Positions 32,971 through 42,000 of a DNA stretch of 64,000 nucleotides are shown here, piece by piece. The notes beneath the pieces were generated by a model. That model ran no database searches. It worked only from the letters and a program-made list of their open reading frames with translations, and was not told the origin of the DNA. The DNA comes from Thalassomonas sp. RHCl1 (GTDB lineage Bacteria > Pseudomonadota > Gammaproteobacteria > Enterobacterales > Alteromonadaceae): the NCBI RefSeq assembly GCF_947387555.1, contig NZ_CANDNZ010000020.1:1-64000 (forward strand), written 5' to 3'. A program made the translations under genes and the position numbers. Numbering within the stretch: the stretch's first letter is position 1; the number at the start of each line of letters is the position of its first letter.

Positions 32971-35202
32971 ATGAAAAAATACTATAAATCAAAAGTGTTT
33001 CTCTTACTCGTTGGCAGTATGTTATTAGCTAAGGTTGGCGCCGAACAAATATCGAAAAATCATCAAAGCAGCGCTTTACCAGAATTTGATTGCCTGATCG
33101 AACCAGGGGAAGTGGTTGATGTCGGCAGTCCGGCCCCGGGCGTGATTGAAAAAGTCTTTGTCGATCGCGGTGATTATGTTGCATTGGGAGAGCCTTTGTC
33201 GAAACTCGACTCTTCGGTAGAGCAAGCCGCACTTGAACTTGCCCGTACCCGGGCCAGCTCAACCGTGGAAATTGAACTGTCCCGTGAAAATGCCGAATTC
33301 AGTAAACGTTTACACTTACGTAACCAGGCGCTTTTTAGTAAGTCGGCTATTTCTTCCCATGAGATGGATCGTCTGGCAACCGAACAAACCGTGGCCGAAA
33401 TGTATCAGCAGGAGGCAAAAAATAAAAATGAAATAGCAAAAATGGAGTACCGGCGGGCGCTGGAGGTGGTCAACCAGAAAACTATTTTCAGCCCTATTAA
33501 CGGTGTGGTCATGGAAAAATATAAGTCGGCGGGAGAGTATGTTGAAAATGAGCCGTTATTGAGGGTGGCGCAATTGCATCCCTTGCGCATTGAAGTCATT
33601 GTTGCGGCGGATTATTGGGGACAACTTATCCCGGGACAAACAGCACAGGTGACCCCTGAGTTTAGCGGCCTGGATACGCAAATGGCAAACATAGAGCGTA
33701 TCGATCCTGTGGTAGACAGTGCCAGCGGTACCTTCAGGGTGCAGCTGGCTTTGCCTAACCCGGAGCATAAAATTGCTGCCGGACTGAAGTGCCAGCTGGC
33801 TTTTATGCATCAGCATGAACAGCTTGAACCGAAAAAACACGCCCGTTTTTCCGTGGAGAAAAAGCCTTTTGCTGCTGATGAGGTGAGCGCTAAAGGAGTG
33901 AAAAAAACGGAGAAAGCTCTTCAGCTATTTTCGCAGGAAAATGTCGGGCATGTCCGGGAAAAACCTGCCGTGAGCGTCAATGGTTATGTGGTACGCAGCA
34001 AGATTTTAAGTGAACAGAAGCAGGTAAAGGGGTTTACCAATCGCTTAAAAGCCGAAAAAATTAGTGATTATTATGTACAAAGCATAAAAGGTGAAGGCTA
34101 TCGGGTTTCTCTGGGGCTTTACCGAAACCGGGACAATGCCCTCGGCCGGGCTAAAAAGCTCACCACCTTAGGGTTTGAGGTGGAACTGAGTCCGCGTTAT
34201 AAAAGACAAAAAACGTCCGTAGCAGTGCTAAGTGGCGGCATTGAAAAAAGGGAGGTAAAGCCAGAGGCGGCAGATCAGGTCTCTGCTTTGTTAACTAAAG
34301 AAGCAAAGGCTAAAATGCCTCAGCTTAGCTTAAAGGCAAGTGCAACAGACAAGGGGCGTAAACTTGATACCGGAAGTTCCCGCAAGCAAGTAACAGTAGA
34401 GAAAAAGCAGCAGGGAGCTGCAAGTGTTAACGGCTATTTTGTGCGTAGTGCCTCTTTGCCCGAACGAGCTCAGGTTAAAGCACTCAGTGTCCGTTTAAAA
34501 ACACAAAATATCCATGATTTTTATGTACAAAAGGTAAAAGGGCAAACTGGCTATCAGATGTCTCTGGGACTTTATCGCGGTCGGGAAAATGCGCTTCGCC
34601 GGGTTAAAACTTTGCAAGATTTAGGCTTTGAAGTTGAACTCATCCCCCGTTACCGGGCCTGTAGTTCTTGCCCGGCAAAAGCTTTGATGGCGAAGGCTAA
34701 AGCCAAACCTTTGCCAGTTGTCGCAAAAGTGAAAGCCGCAGAGAAAACGCCTGTGCTGACTTTGCCTGCCGGTGCCGGCACCTCGACTCATCAAGCGCAA
34801 AGGGCTGCCGGGATAATCCGTGATTATGCGGTTTATAGTGTGCCCTTTTTACAGCAAACTCAGGTCAAGGCATTCACGGCGCGTTTAAAAGCAAAAAATA
34901 TTCGTGATTTTTATGTTAAAAAAGCCAGGGGAGAGCAGGAGTATACCGTGGCTTTAGGGGTGTACAAGCAGCTCGGCAATGCCCTTGGGCGGGTCACAAA
35001 CCTGAAGTCTCTTGGTTTTGAGGTCGCGCTTAATCCGCGTTATAAAAAATGTAACAGTTGTCAGTTGAGCGGCCCGGCAAAAAGCCGAAAAATAACCGGT
35101 CAGATGACTTTGGAGGCTGATAAGCTGTCCCGGATCGTTACGGATAACAGCAGGTACAGCTCTGATGTGGAAACCTTTGCACAAATGAAGGTTGCGCCTT
35201 GA
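32971..35202 (+). CDS. HlyD-family periplasmic adaptor with three SPOR-like domains
   Basis: 743 aa. A signal peptide (1-24) is followed by an RND/HlyD adaptor core (about 30-280): lipoyl half GVIEKVFVDRGDYVALGEPL, coiled-coil hairpin, second half SPINGVVMEKYKSAGEYVENEPLL, and beta-barrel. Then come three copies of a SPOR-like domain at about 334-413, 484-565 and 616-695. Each has the pattern Y-V-RS...QVK-F-RLK--I-D-YVQ and YRVSLGLYR-R-NALGRAK-L--LGFEVEL-PRY. Copies 2 and 3 are each followed by a CxxC (CSSC, CNSC). SPOR domains bind denuded peptidoglycan, so this adaptor may be fixed to the cell wall or division site (inference). AGGA at 8 nt sets the ATG; the stop overlaps the next gene by 4 nt. 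Confidence 0.85.
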   Translation: MKKYYKSKVFLLLVGSMLLAKVGAEQISKNHQSSALPEFDCLIEPGEVVDVGSPAPGVIEKVFVDRGDYVALGEPLSKLDSSVEQAALELARTRASSTVEIELSRENAEFSKRLHLRNQALFSKSAISSHEMDRLATEQTVAEMYQQEAKNKNEIAKMEYRRALEVVNQKTIFSPINGVVMEKYKSAGEYVENEPLLRVAQLHPLRIEVIVAADYWGQLIPGQTAQVTPEFSGLDTQMANIERIDPVVDSASGTFRVQLALPNPEHKIAAGLKCQLAFMHQHEQLEPKKHARFSVEKKPFAADEVSAKGVKKTEKALQLFSQENVGHVREKPAVSVNGYVVRSKILSEQKQVKGFTNRLKAEKISDYYVQSIKGEGYRVSLGLYRNRDNALGRAKKLTTLGFEVELSPRYKRQKTSVAVLSGGIEKREVKPEAADQVSALLTKEAKAKMPQLSLKASATDKGRKLDTGSSRKQVTVEKKQQGAASVNGYFVRSASLPERAQVKALSVRLKTQNIHDFYVQKVKGQTGYQMSLGLYRGRENALRRVKTLQDLGFEVELIPRYRACSSCPAKALMAKAKAKPLPVVAKVKAAEKTPVLTLPAGAGTSTHQAQRAAGIIRDYAVYSVPFLQQTQVKAFTARLKAKNIRDFYVKKARGEQEYTVALGVYKQLGNALGRVTNLKSLGFEVALNPRYKKCNSCQLSGPAKSRKITGQMTLEADKLSRIVTDNSRYSSDVETFAQMKVAP

Positions 35203-38200
35203 GCGTAACTTGCAGGGATGTCAAAGCTAATAAAGCCGGGGATAAGCTGGTGTTGTGCAGACAATCCCCTGTGCTTATGGAAGTACTGGAGCCGCGTTTA
35301 CTGTATTCGGCAGATTTGCTGGCGGGAACGGTTGAGTTCAACCATTTTGATCCGGATCTGCAAGAAGATGTTCAAACGCGGTTGAATATTCTGGCCCGGG
35401 CAGAAAGTGAGCGGCCAACGGCAACTTGGCTCATAGGGCCAGCAAATGCAGATGTTTCTTTCGTTAATGCCGACAGCTCTTTTCATTCCCCGACCGGGGA
35501 CAATGCTATCAGCCGGGATAGCTTGACCTATAAAGTCGATGACGGCACCAGTGATTCTAATATTGCGACTGTGGCTATGAAAGCTATGGTGGATGATGAT
35601 CCCCCTGCTGTAGTAAACCAAAGCATGACGGTGGCAGAAGGGGCAAGCAATGTTGCCCTGACCTTAAATCATTTGCAAAGTACCGATGTCGATAGTGATG
35701 ATGCCAGCCTCATTTATACTGTTACCGATGTCAGTCACGGCACCTTGTATATCAATGGTACCCCCTGGTACCGATCCGGTATTGGCGCAAATGATACTTT
35801 TAGCCAGCAAGATATCATTGATGGCAAGGTGCGTTATTCCCATGATGGCAGTAATACTGCCTTTGACAGTTTTACTTATAGTGTTGAAGACGGGGTCGGC
35901 AATCAAACGGCGGGACAGACTTTTATCATTTCGGTCACACCTGTGGCTAACCCTTCGCCTACCGTGGATAATTATCCCCCCACCGTGATTAACCAGAGCA
36001 TGACAGTGGCAGAAGGGGCGGATAATACCCCGTTGACACTGGCCGAGTTGCAAAGTAGCGATAGTCATACCAGCGATAAAACACTGCTTTATACTGTAGG
36101 CAATGTCGCTAACGGGCATTTATTGATTAACGGCAGTGCCTGGGCTGCCGGCAGCAATGATACTTTTACCCAGCAAGATATTATCAATGGCAAAGTGTTG
36201 TATTCCCATGACGGCAGCAATACTTTATCTGATAATTTTACTTTTAGCGTTAAAGATGTTTTCGGTAACCTGCATAGTGAACAAAGTTTTGCTATTACCG
36301 TGATGCCTGTCGATGATGATACCGCGGTTGTGGTTAATCAACATCTGACGGTGACGGAAGGGGAAGTTAATATTGCACTGTCCTTAAATGAGTTACAAAG
36401 CACGGATGCCGATAGCGATGATGCCGCTTTGCTTTATACCGTAACTAATGTCAGCCACGGCACTTTAACCATTAATGGCAGTCTCTGGGCTTACGGCAGC
36501 AACGATAGTTTTACCCAACAAGATATTATCAATGGCAAAGTCTTATACTCCCATGACGACAGCAATAGCGATGTTGACAGTTTCCATTTTACTTTAGCCG
36601 ATCCGGCAGAAAACCTGCTTATTGAGCAGGTATTTACCATTAAGATCAATCGTGTTGATGATGATCCTTCACAGATTTTTGGTGATATCAGCTTTAGCGG
36701 TAGTGAAGGGAATATAGCCAGCGGGGAGCTCAGTGCCAGTGATCTTGATGGCCTGAGCGACGGTAACTATTTTAGTGCCGGTCATGGCACTTATGGCTGG
36801 GCTGAAATAGACCCCGAAACAGGAGCCTGGTCTTATACGCCAACAGATAATAACTGGTTTGGCAGTGACAGCTTTATTGTCACCGTGACTGATGATTTAG
36901 GGGGAGTCACGGAGCAGTTGGTGACTGTCAGGCTGGCAGGTGTTGATGATGCGGCGCAGATCAGCGGTGACCTCTATTTTAGCGGCAGTGAAGGGGATAA
37001 AGTGAGCGGCGATATTAATGCCAGCGATGCCGATGGTCTTACCGACCAGAGCTATTTTTCGGTGGATTTTGCAAGTCATGGCCTGGTGGAGATAGATGCC
37101 CAAACGGGCAACTGGCTTTTTACGGCAAATGACAGCAACTGGTTTGGCAGTGACAGTTTTACCGTCACGGTAACCGATGATTTGGGCGGCACCAGCACTG
37201 AAATCGTCTTGATTGAACTTACCGGGGTCAATGATCCGGCAATCATCCTGGGAGATACGGCCGGCAGCTTGTTGGCAAATACAGATATCAGTGCCGAATT
37301 GGTAACCTCAGGGCTATTATCCATAGCCGATCCTGATCCCGGGGAAGCCCGCTTTGTCGCCGACACCTTGGCCGGATATTATGGGGAGCTGCAAATCGAC
37401 AGCCAGGGCCAGTGGTTTTATTATGGCGATAACAACCAAGAGGTTATCCGGGCACTGGGTGAAAATGAAAAGGTGACGGAGCAGTTTACGGTAACCAGTG
37501 CCGACGGCACAACACAGCAAGTGATGATCACTATTAACGGTGTCAACGATGCACCGGTTATGCTTTATTCCCTGGCCGATCAGGTATTGAACCCTGAGAG
37601 TCATTTAAAGCTTATCTTTAGAGAAAATACTTTTATCGACCCCGACAGTAACGATAGCCTGGTCTATAGCCTGGTACAGGCGGATGGCTCCCCTTTGCCC
37701 GACTGGGTAAGCTTTAATGCCGAAAGTCTTACCCTCAGCGGTATAGCTGGTGCTAAAGACGCCGGCACCCTTACTTTGAAACTTATAGCAGATGACGGCG
37801 GCGCTCGTGCGACAGGGACCTTCTCGTTGACTGTTAATATGCCGCAGACTGCCGGTACGCCGTTAACTTCGGTGACGGAAAACACAGAAAAAATAAGTCC
37901 TGGGACAGAAAAGTTGGAGGAAGAATCGGTACTAACAGAGAGTGAAGTGACGGGTGAGGAAGCTCAAGCCCCTCAGGCGGATAAATCTGCTGTGACTTCG
38001 AATAGATCGAATAACACATTGGCGAGCCTGCAACAGGTAAATATCAGTCAGCATGGCCGCTATCAGGGGGCGACTTTTTCGTCTGTGCCGTTTGCATATG
38101 TGGCGGGAGAGACCAATGAGGTTGTCGGTAAGGCAATAACAAGCGAGGTTAAAGAAGTTTATCAGCAAGCCAAGGCATTAGAGCTTCTTGATCTGATCCC

Positions 38201-38603
38201 CTTGAATTTTTCAGGGCAAGAAGCTTTTGAGTTGTTAACCGAGGACCAGCGTATTGTCCGGGATAATGACGACTTCTTCCGGGAGCTGGATCAAATGCGC
38301 CGTGAGCTGAATGAGTCGGTCGCAGAGGAAGAGCTCGAAGCTGCTGTCGTGACAGAAGTAACTATGGGGGCAACTTTGTCGGTTTCTGTAGGGGTGCTTG
38401 CCTGGATTTTACGGGCAGGTTCTTTGATGGCCAGTTTCCTGTCCGTGATTCCTTTGTGGAAACAGTTTGATTTAATGCCGGTGTTGGGGGAGCAGGCAGT
38501 GAAGCCAGCCCGGCCTTTAAAGGAGGAGCAAGTTGACGAGCCGGAGGCACTGGAGGAAAGTATTTTTGATTCAGAAGGTGAAAACACTGATGAGTCCAGA
38601 TAA
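35199..38603 (+). CDS. LEPR-XLL protein with cadherin-like repeats (short paralogue)
   Basis: 1134 aa, predicted cell-surface or extracellular. It starts at TTG 35199 overlapping the upstream stop (TTGA), with GAAGG 7 nt before. LEPRLLYSADLL lies at residues 30-41; no Sec-type hydrophobic signal precedes it. Then come a degenerate Ig-like piece, three CSPG/NG2-type cadherin repeats (each beginning VVNQSMTVAEG), and two related Asp-rich domains (ISGDLYFSGSEGD...NWFGSDSFTVTVTDD). A VCBS-like domain and a dystroglycan-type cadherin (He_PIG-like) domain follow. An acidic linker and a C-terminal block shared with the large paralogue end the protein: FRELDQMRRELNES, then the hydrophobic VTMGATLSVSVGVLAWILRA region (about 1054-1097). 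No RTX nonapeptides. Likely adhesin or matrix protein. Confidence 0.85.
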   Translation: MSVTCRDVKANKAGDKLVLCRQSPVLMEVLEPRLLYSADLLAGTVEFNHFDPDLQEDVQTRLNILARAESERPTATWLIGPANADVSFVNADSSFHSPTGDNAISRDSLTYKVDDGTSDSNIATVAMKAMVDDDPPAVVNQSMTVAEGASNVALTLNHLQSTDVDSDDASLIYTVTDVSHGTLYINGTPWYRSGIGANDTFSQQDIIDGKVRYSHDGSNTAFDSFTYSVEDGVGNQTAGQTFIISVTPVANPSPTVDNYPPTVINQSMTVAEGADNTPLTLAELQSSDSHTSDKTLLYTVGNVANGHLLINGSAWAAGSNDTFTQQDIINGKVLYSHDGSNTLSDNFTFSVKDVFGNLHSEQSFAITVMPVDDDTAVVVNQHLTVTEGEVNIALSLNELQSTDADSDDAALLYTVTNVSHGTLTINGSLWAYGSNDSFTQQDIINGKVLYSHDDSNSDVDSFHFTLADPAENLLIEQVFTIKINRVDDDPSQIFGDISFSGSEGNIASGELSASDLDGLSDGNYFSAGHGTYGWAEIDPETGAWSYTPTDNNWFGSDSFIVTVTDDLGGVTEQLVTVRLAGVDDAAQISGDLYFSGSEGDKVSGDINASDADGLTDQSYFSVDFASHGLVEIDAQTGNWLFTANDSNWFGSDSFTVTVTDDLGGTSTEIVLIELTGVNDPAIILGDTAGSLLANTDISAELVTSGLLSIADPDPGEARFVADTLAGYYGELQIDSQGQWFYYGDNNQEVIRALGENEKVTEQFTVTSADGTTQQVMITINGVNDAPVMLYSLADQVLNPESHLKLIFRENTFIDPDSNDSLVYSLVQADGSPLPDWVSFNAESLTLSGIAGAKDAGTLTLKLIADDGGARATGTFSLTVNMPQTAGTPLTSVTENTEKISPGTEKLEEESVLTESEVTGEEAQAPQADKSAVTSNRSNNTLASLQQVNISQHGRYQGATFSSVPFAYVAGETNEVVGKAITSEVKEVYQQAKALELLDLIPLNFSGQEAFELLTEDQRIVRDNDDFFRELDQMRRELNESVAEEELEAAVVTEVTMGATLSVSVGVLAWILRAGSLMASFLSVIPLWKQFDLMPVLGEQAVKPARPLKEEQVDEPEALEESIFDSEGENTDESR

Positions 38604-38823
38604 TGTGTATGCCTGCAGAAGGGCGGCAAAACAAGTTATTGCTCCGGGCGTATGGAAATTAAGCCGGAGTTTACCTGTCGATTATGCTGAATATCAGTCA
38701 CCGGCTATAATTAATGGCTGTTATGCTTGCTGTATTGACTTGTTGTCCTGGTTTAATACAAAGGCATTGATGATTTGCTTGGCCGACTTGGAGCTCTGCG
38801 AGCTATATGTCAGTATAGGATAA
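38590..38823 (+). CDS. Small hypothetical ORF between LEPR genes
   Basis: 77-codon ORF starting at ATG 38590 (GAAGG about 10 nt upstream) and overlapping the end of the short LEPR gene by 14 nt. The protein is Cys-rich in its middle (CYACCIDLL) and resembles nothing I know. It could be chance; the only support is its RBS and that with the next ORF it fills the gap between the two LEPR genes. Confidence 0.22.
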   Translation: MSPDNVYACRRAAKQVIAPGVWKLSRSLPVDYAEYQSPAIINGCYACCIDLLSWFNTKALMICLADLELCELYVSIG

Positions 38824-38834
38824 AGGGATTTATT

Positions 38835-39086
38835 GTGGCTTCAGGACTTTATCAACATTTTAAAAGTACCTTTACCCGGGGGAGAAGCCATCAACTAAAC
38901 AGGGGGGGGACTGAGCCTGAACTTTGTGATAAAAAGAGTGTACAACCGGGGAAACTGCTCAGGGCGCACTCAGAAAAAAAGCGAATATCTCATCCAGTTA
39001 TAAATTTTACCTTCCAAGTTTTTTACAAAAAAATTATTCATAGTGTTTGTTCGGTGTTTATGTCGCTGTTAAAGGCGGTATTATGA
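38835..39086 (+). CDS. Small basic ORF coupled to the large LEPR gene
   Basis: 83-codon ORF from GTG 38835 with AAAGGGA 6 nt upstream. Its TGA overlaps the ATG of the large LEPR gene by 4 nt (ATGA), a translational-coupling arrangement. The product is basic and unrecognised, with a hydrophobic C-terminus. A run of eight G at 38902-38909 lies inside it, where slippage would shift the frame. It may be a leader ORF that sets translation of the downstream giant gene (inference) or chance. Confidence 0.3.
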   Translation: MASGLYQHFKSTFTRGRSHQLNRGGTEPELCDKKSVQPGKLLRAHSEKKRISHPVINFTFQVFYKKIIHSVCSVFMSLLKAVL

Positions 39087-42000
39087 TCTTCAAACGCAGG
39101 GAAGCTAAGCTTAAAAACAAAGCCAAAGCCAGCCTTAAGGTAAAAAACTGCCGCTTTCCCGCATATATTGAAGCATTAGAGCCGCGTTTATTATATTCGG
39201 CAGATTTGTTAGGTGGCACTATTGATGTTTCCTATGTTGATCCTGACGTGCTGGATGAAGCTAAAACCCGCTTGTCTATTTTGGCTAAAGGGAATCATCA
39301 GGATGAGCAATCCGGCCCTCATGCGTTAACTGCTCAGCTTGAGGAAAATCAGCCGATACCCGATGCAAATGATAAAGAAGTGAGCGGAGTCGAGCTGGTT
39401 ATCATAGATGCATCTACGCCGGATTATCAAATTTTGGTCAATGATATCATCAATAACGCTGCCGACGGAACGCAATTCCAACTGGTAGTCATTGATTCTC
39501 AAGATAGCGGTATTAAACAAATCAGTGAAGTATTAAGTCAATATACAGATCTGGATGCCTTACACCTTATTTCCCACGGTGAGCAGGGCCAGCTTAATAT
39601 CGGAAATACCCGCCTCTCCCAGGAGAACCTGGAGCAATACTCCGCCGAGATTTCTGCCTGGTCAGGTGCTTTTAAATTCAATGGTGATATTTTACTTTAT
39701 GGCTGCAACCTGGCAGCTGAGCTTAGCGGGCAGGCTTTTATTGACGCCTTGGCTGTTTTAACTAAAACGGATGTTGCAGCCAGTAATGATTTGACGGGGC
39801 ATGCAGAGGCAGGGGGAGACTGGCAGCTTGAATATCACACAGGTGTTATTGATACCGAATTAGCCGTGAGTGAGTCGTTGCAAGTACAATGGCAGCAGGT
39901 ATTGGCTAATGATCCGGCATCAGCCAATGATGATCCGGTAACCTACAGTACTTATATAAGCAGTCTTAATCCTGTTTCTCATTGGCAGCTCAATGAAAGC
40001 AGCGGCACCCTGGTCCTCGACCAGGCAGGAAGCAATAACGGTACTTACGTCAATGCTCCGGGGCTGGCCGAAACGGGGGCTCTTGTTGATGACCCGGCGA
40101 ATACTGCGGTTTCTTTTGATGGAACAACCAACGATGATAGCGGTGACTATATCGTTATTCCCCACGATAGCGATATGATGCTGGATGACGGTAGTATTCA
40201 GCTCTGGTTTAATACCGACAATGTCATGCAAGATTCGAGTTTGTTTTCAAAGGATTCTTCAGGCTATGTCAACGGTGGTCATATTGAAATTGACTTGACC
40301 TCCAGCGGCCATATTAATGTGCGTTTACAAAGCAGTAGTGATAGCTATTTTGTCGAAACGACAGAGGTTATGACCAACTCCCAATGGCATAATGTAGTGT
40401 TTACTTTTGGCTCATCAGGAATGAAGCTATATGTCGATGGCGAGCTGGCAGATACCAATGTATATACCGGGGGACTAGGCACCACTTCAGGCGGAAGCGG
40501 TAATAGCGAGCCTATAGTGATTGGCGCCTCTACCGGTGTCAGCAATTCGGGAAGCGAAACACCGACGGTGCGCCATTATCAGGGGAAAATTGATGAAGTG
40601 GCTATCTTTGACTCGGCCCTGTCGGCCGAGCAAATAAAAATGCTCTATGGCTCAGCCCTGCAAGATTATACCCTGCTAGAAGATGGTACCTTAAATGTTT
40701 CGGCAGATGCCGGTGTGTTAGCCAATGACTATGATGCGGAAAATGATCCGTTAACGGCTATTTTGGTCAGCGGGCCATCAAATGCTGCTTCTTTTTCTCT
40801 TAATGCTGACGGTTCTTTTACTTATACGCCCACAGCCAATTTTAGCGGTACTGACAGTTTTAGCTATAAAGTCAATGACGGCACCAGTGACTCTAATATT
40901 GCGACCGTGACTCTGACCGTGACCGGGGTCGATGATCAAACCGCAACGGTTGTCAATCAAAGCATGACAGTAGCGGAAGGGGCCACTGATACGGTCTTGA
41001 CGTTAACTGAGCTGCAAAGCACAGATACCGATACCGACGATAGTACGCTCATTTATACCGTGGGCAATGTCAGCAACGGCACGTTAACCATCAACGGCAG
41101 TGCCTGGGCTTCGGGCAGCAATGATACCTTCACCCAGCAGGATATTATCGATGGTAATATCCGCTACTCCCATGATGACTCCAACACCACTTCGGACAAT
41201 TTCAGTTACACGGTGGAGGACCCTGCGGGTAACCAACTTACCGGGCAGAGTTTTACTATCACGGTAACCCCGGTAGATGACGATACTGCGACCGTGGTTA
41301 ACCAAAGCATGACGGTAGCAGAGGGCGCCGGTAATACCGCACTGACCTTGACTGAACTGCAAAGCACAGATGCCGATACTCTCGATAGTACGCTCATTTA
41401 TACCGTAGGCAATGTCAGCAACGGCACGTTAACCATTAACGGCAGCGCCTGGGCTTCGGGCAGCAACGATACCTTTAGCCAGCAAGATATTATCGACGGC
41501 AATGTCCTGTACGCCCATGATGGCTCCAACACCACTTCGGACAGTTTCAGCTACACGGTGGAAGATCCTGCGGGTAACCGGCTGACTGGGCAAAGTTTTG
41601 CTATTACGGTGACACCCGAGGATGATACTGCCGCGATTGTGGTTAACCAAAGCATGACGGTTGCTGAAGGCGATACCAATACAGTGTTGACGTTAACCGA
41701 GCTGCAAAGTACAGATGCCGATACCGATGATAGTACGCTTATTTATACCGTGGGTAATGTCAGCAACGGCACGTTAACCATTAACGGCAGCGCCTGGGCC
41801 GCCGGCAGTAACGATACCTTTACCCAGCAGGATATTATTGACGGGAATATCCTGTACTCCCATGACGGCTCCAACACCAGCTCTGATAATTTCAGTTATA
41901 CCGTGGAAGACCCCGCGGGCAACCAGCTGACCGGGCAGAGCTTTGCTATCACAGTCACGCCGGTCGATAGCGATACAGCAACGGTTGTCAATCAAAGCAT

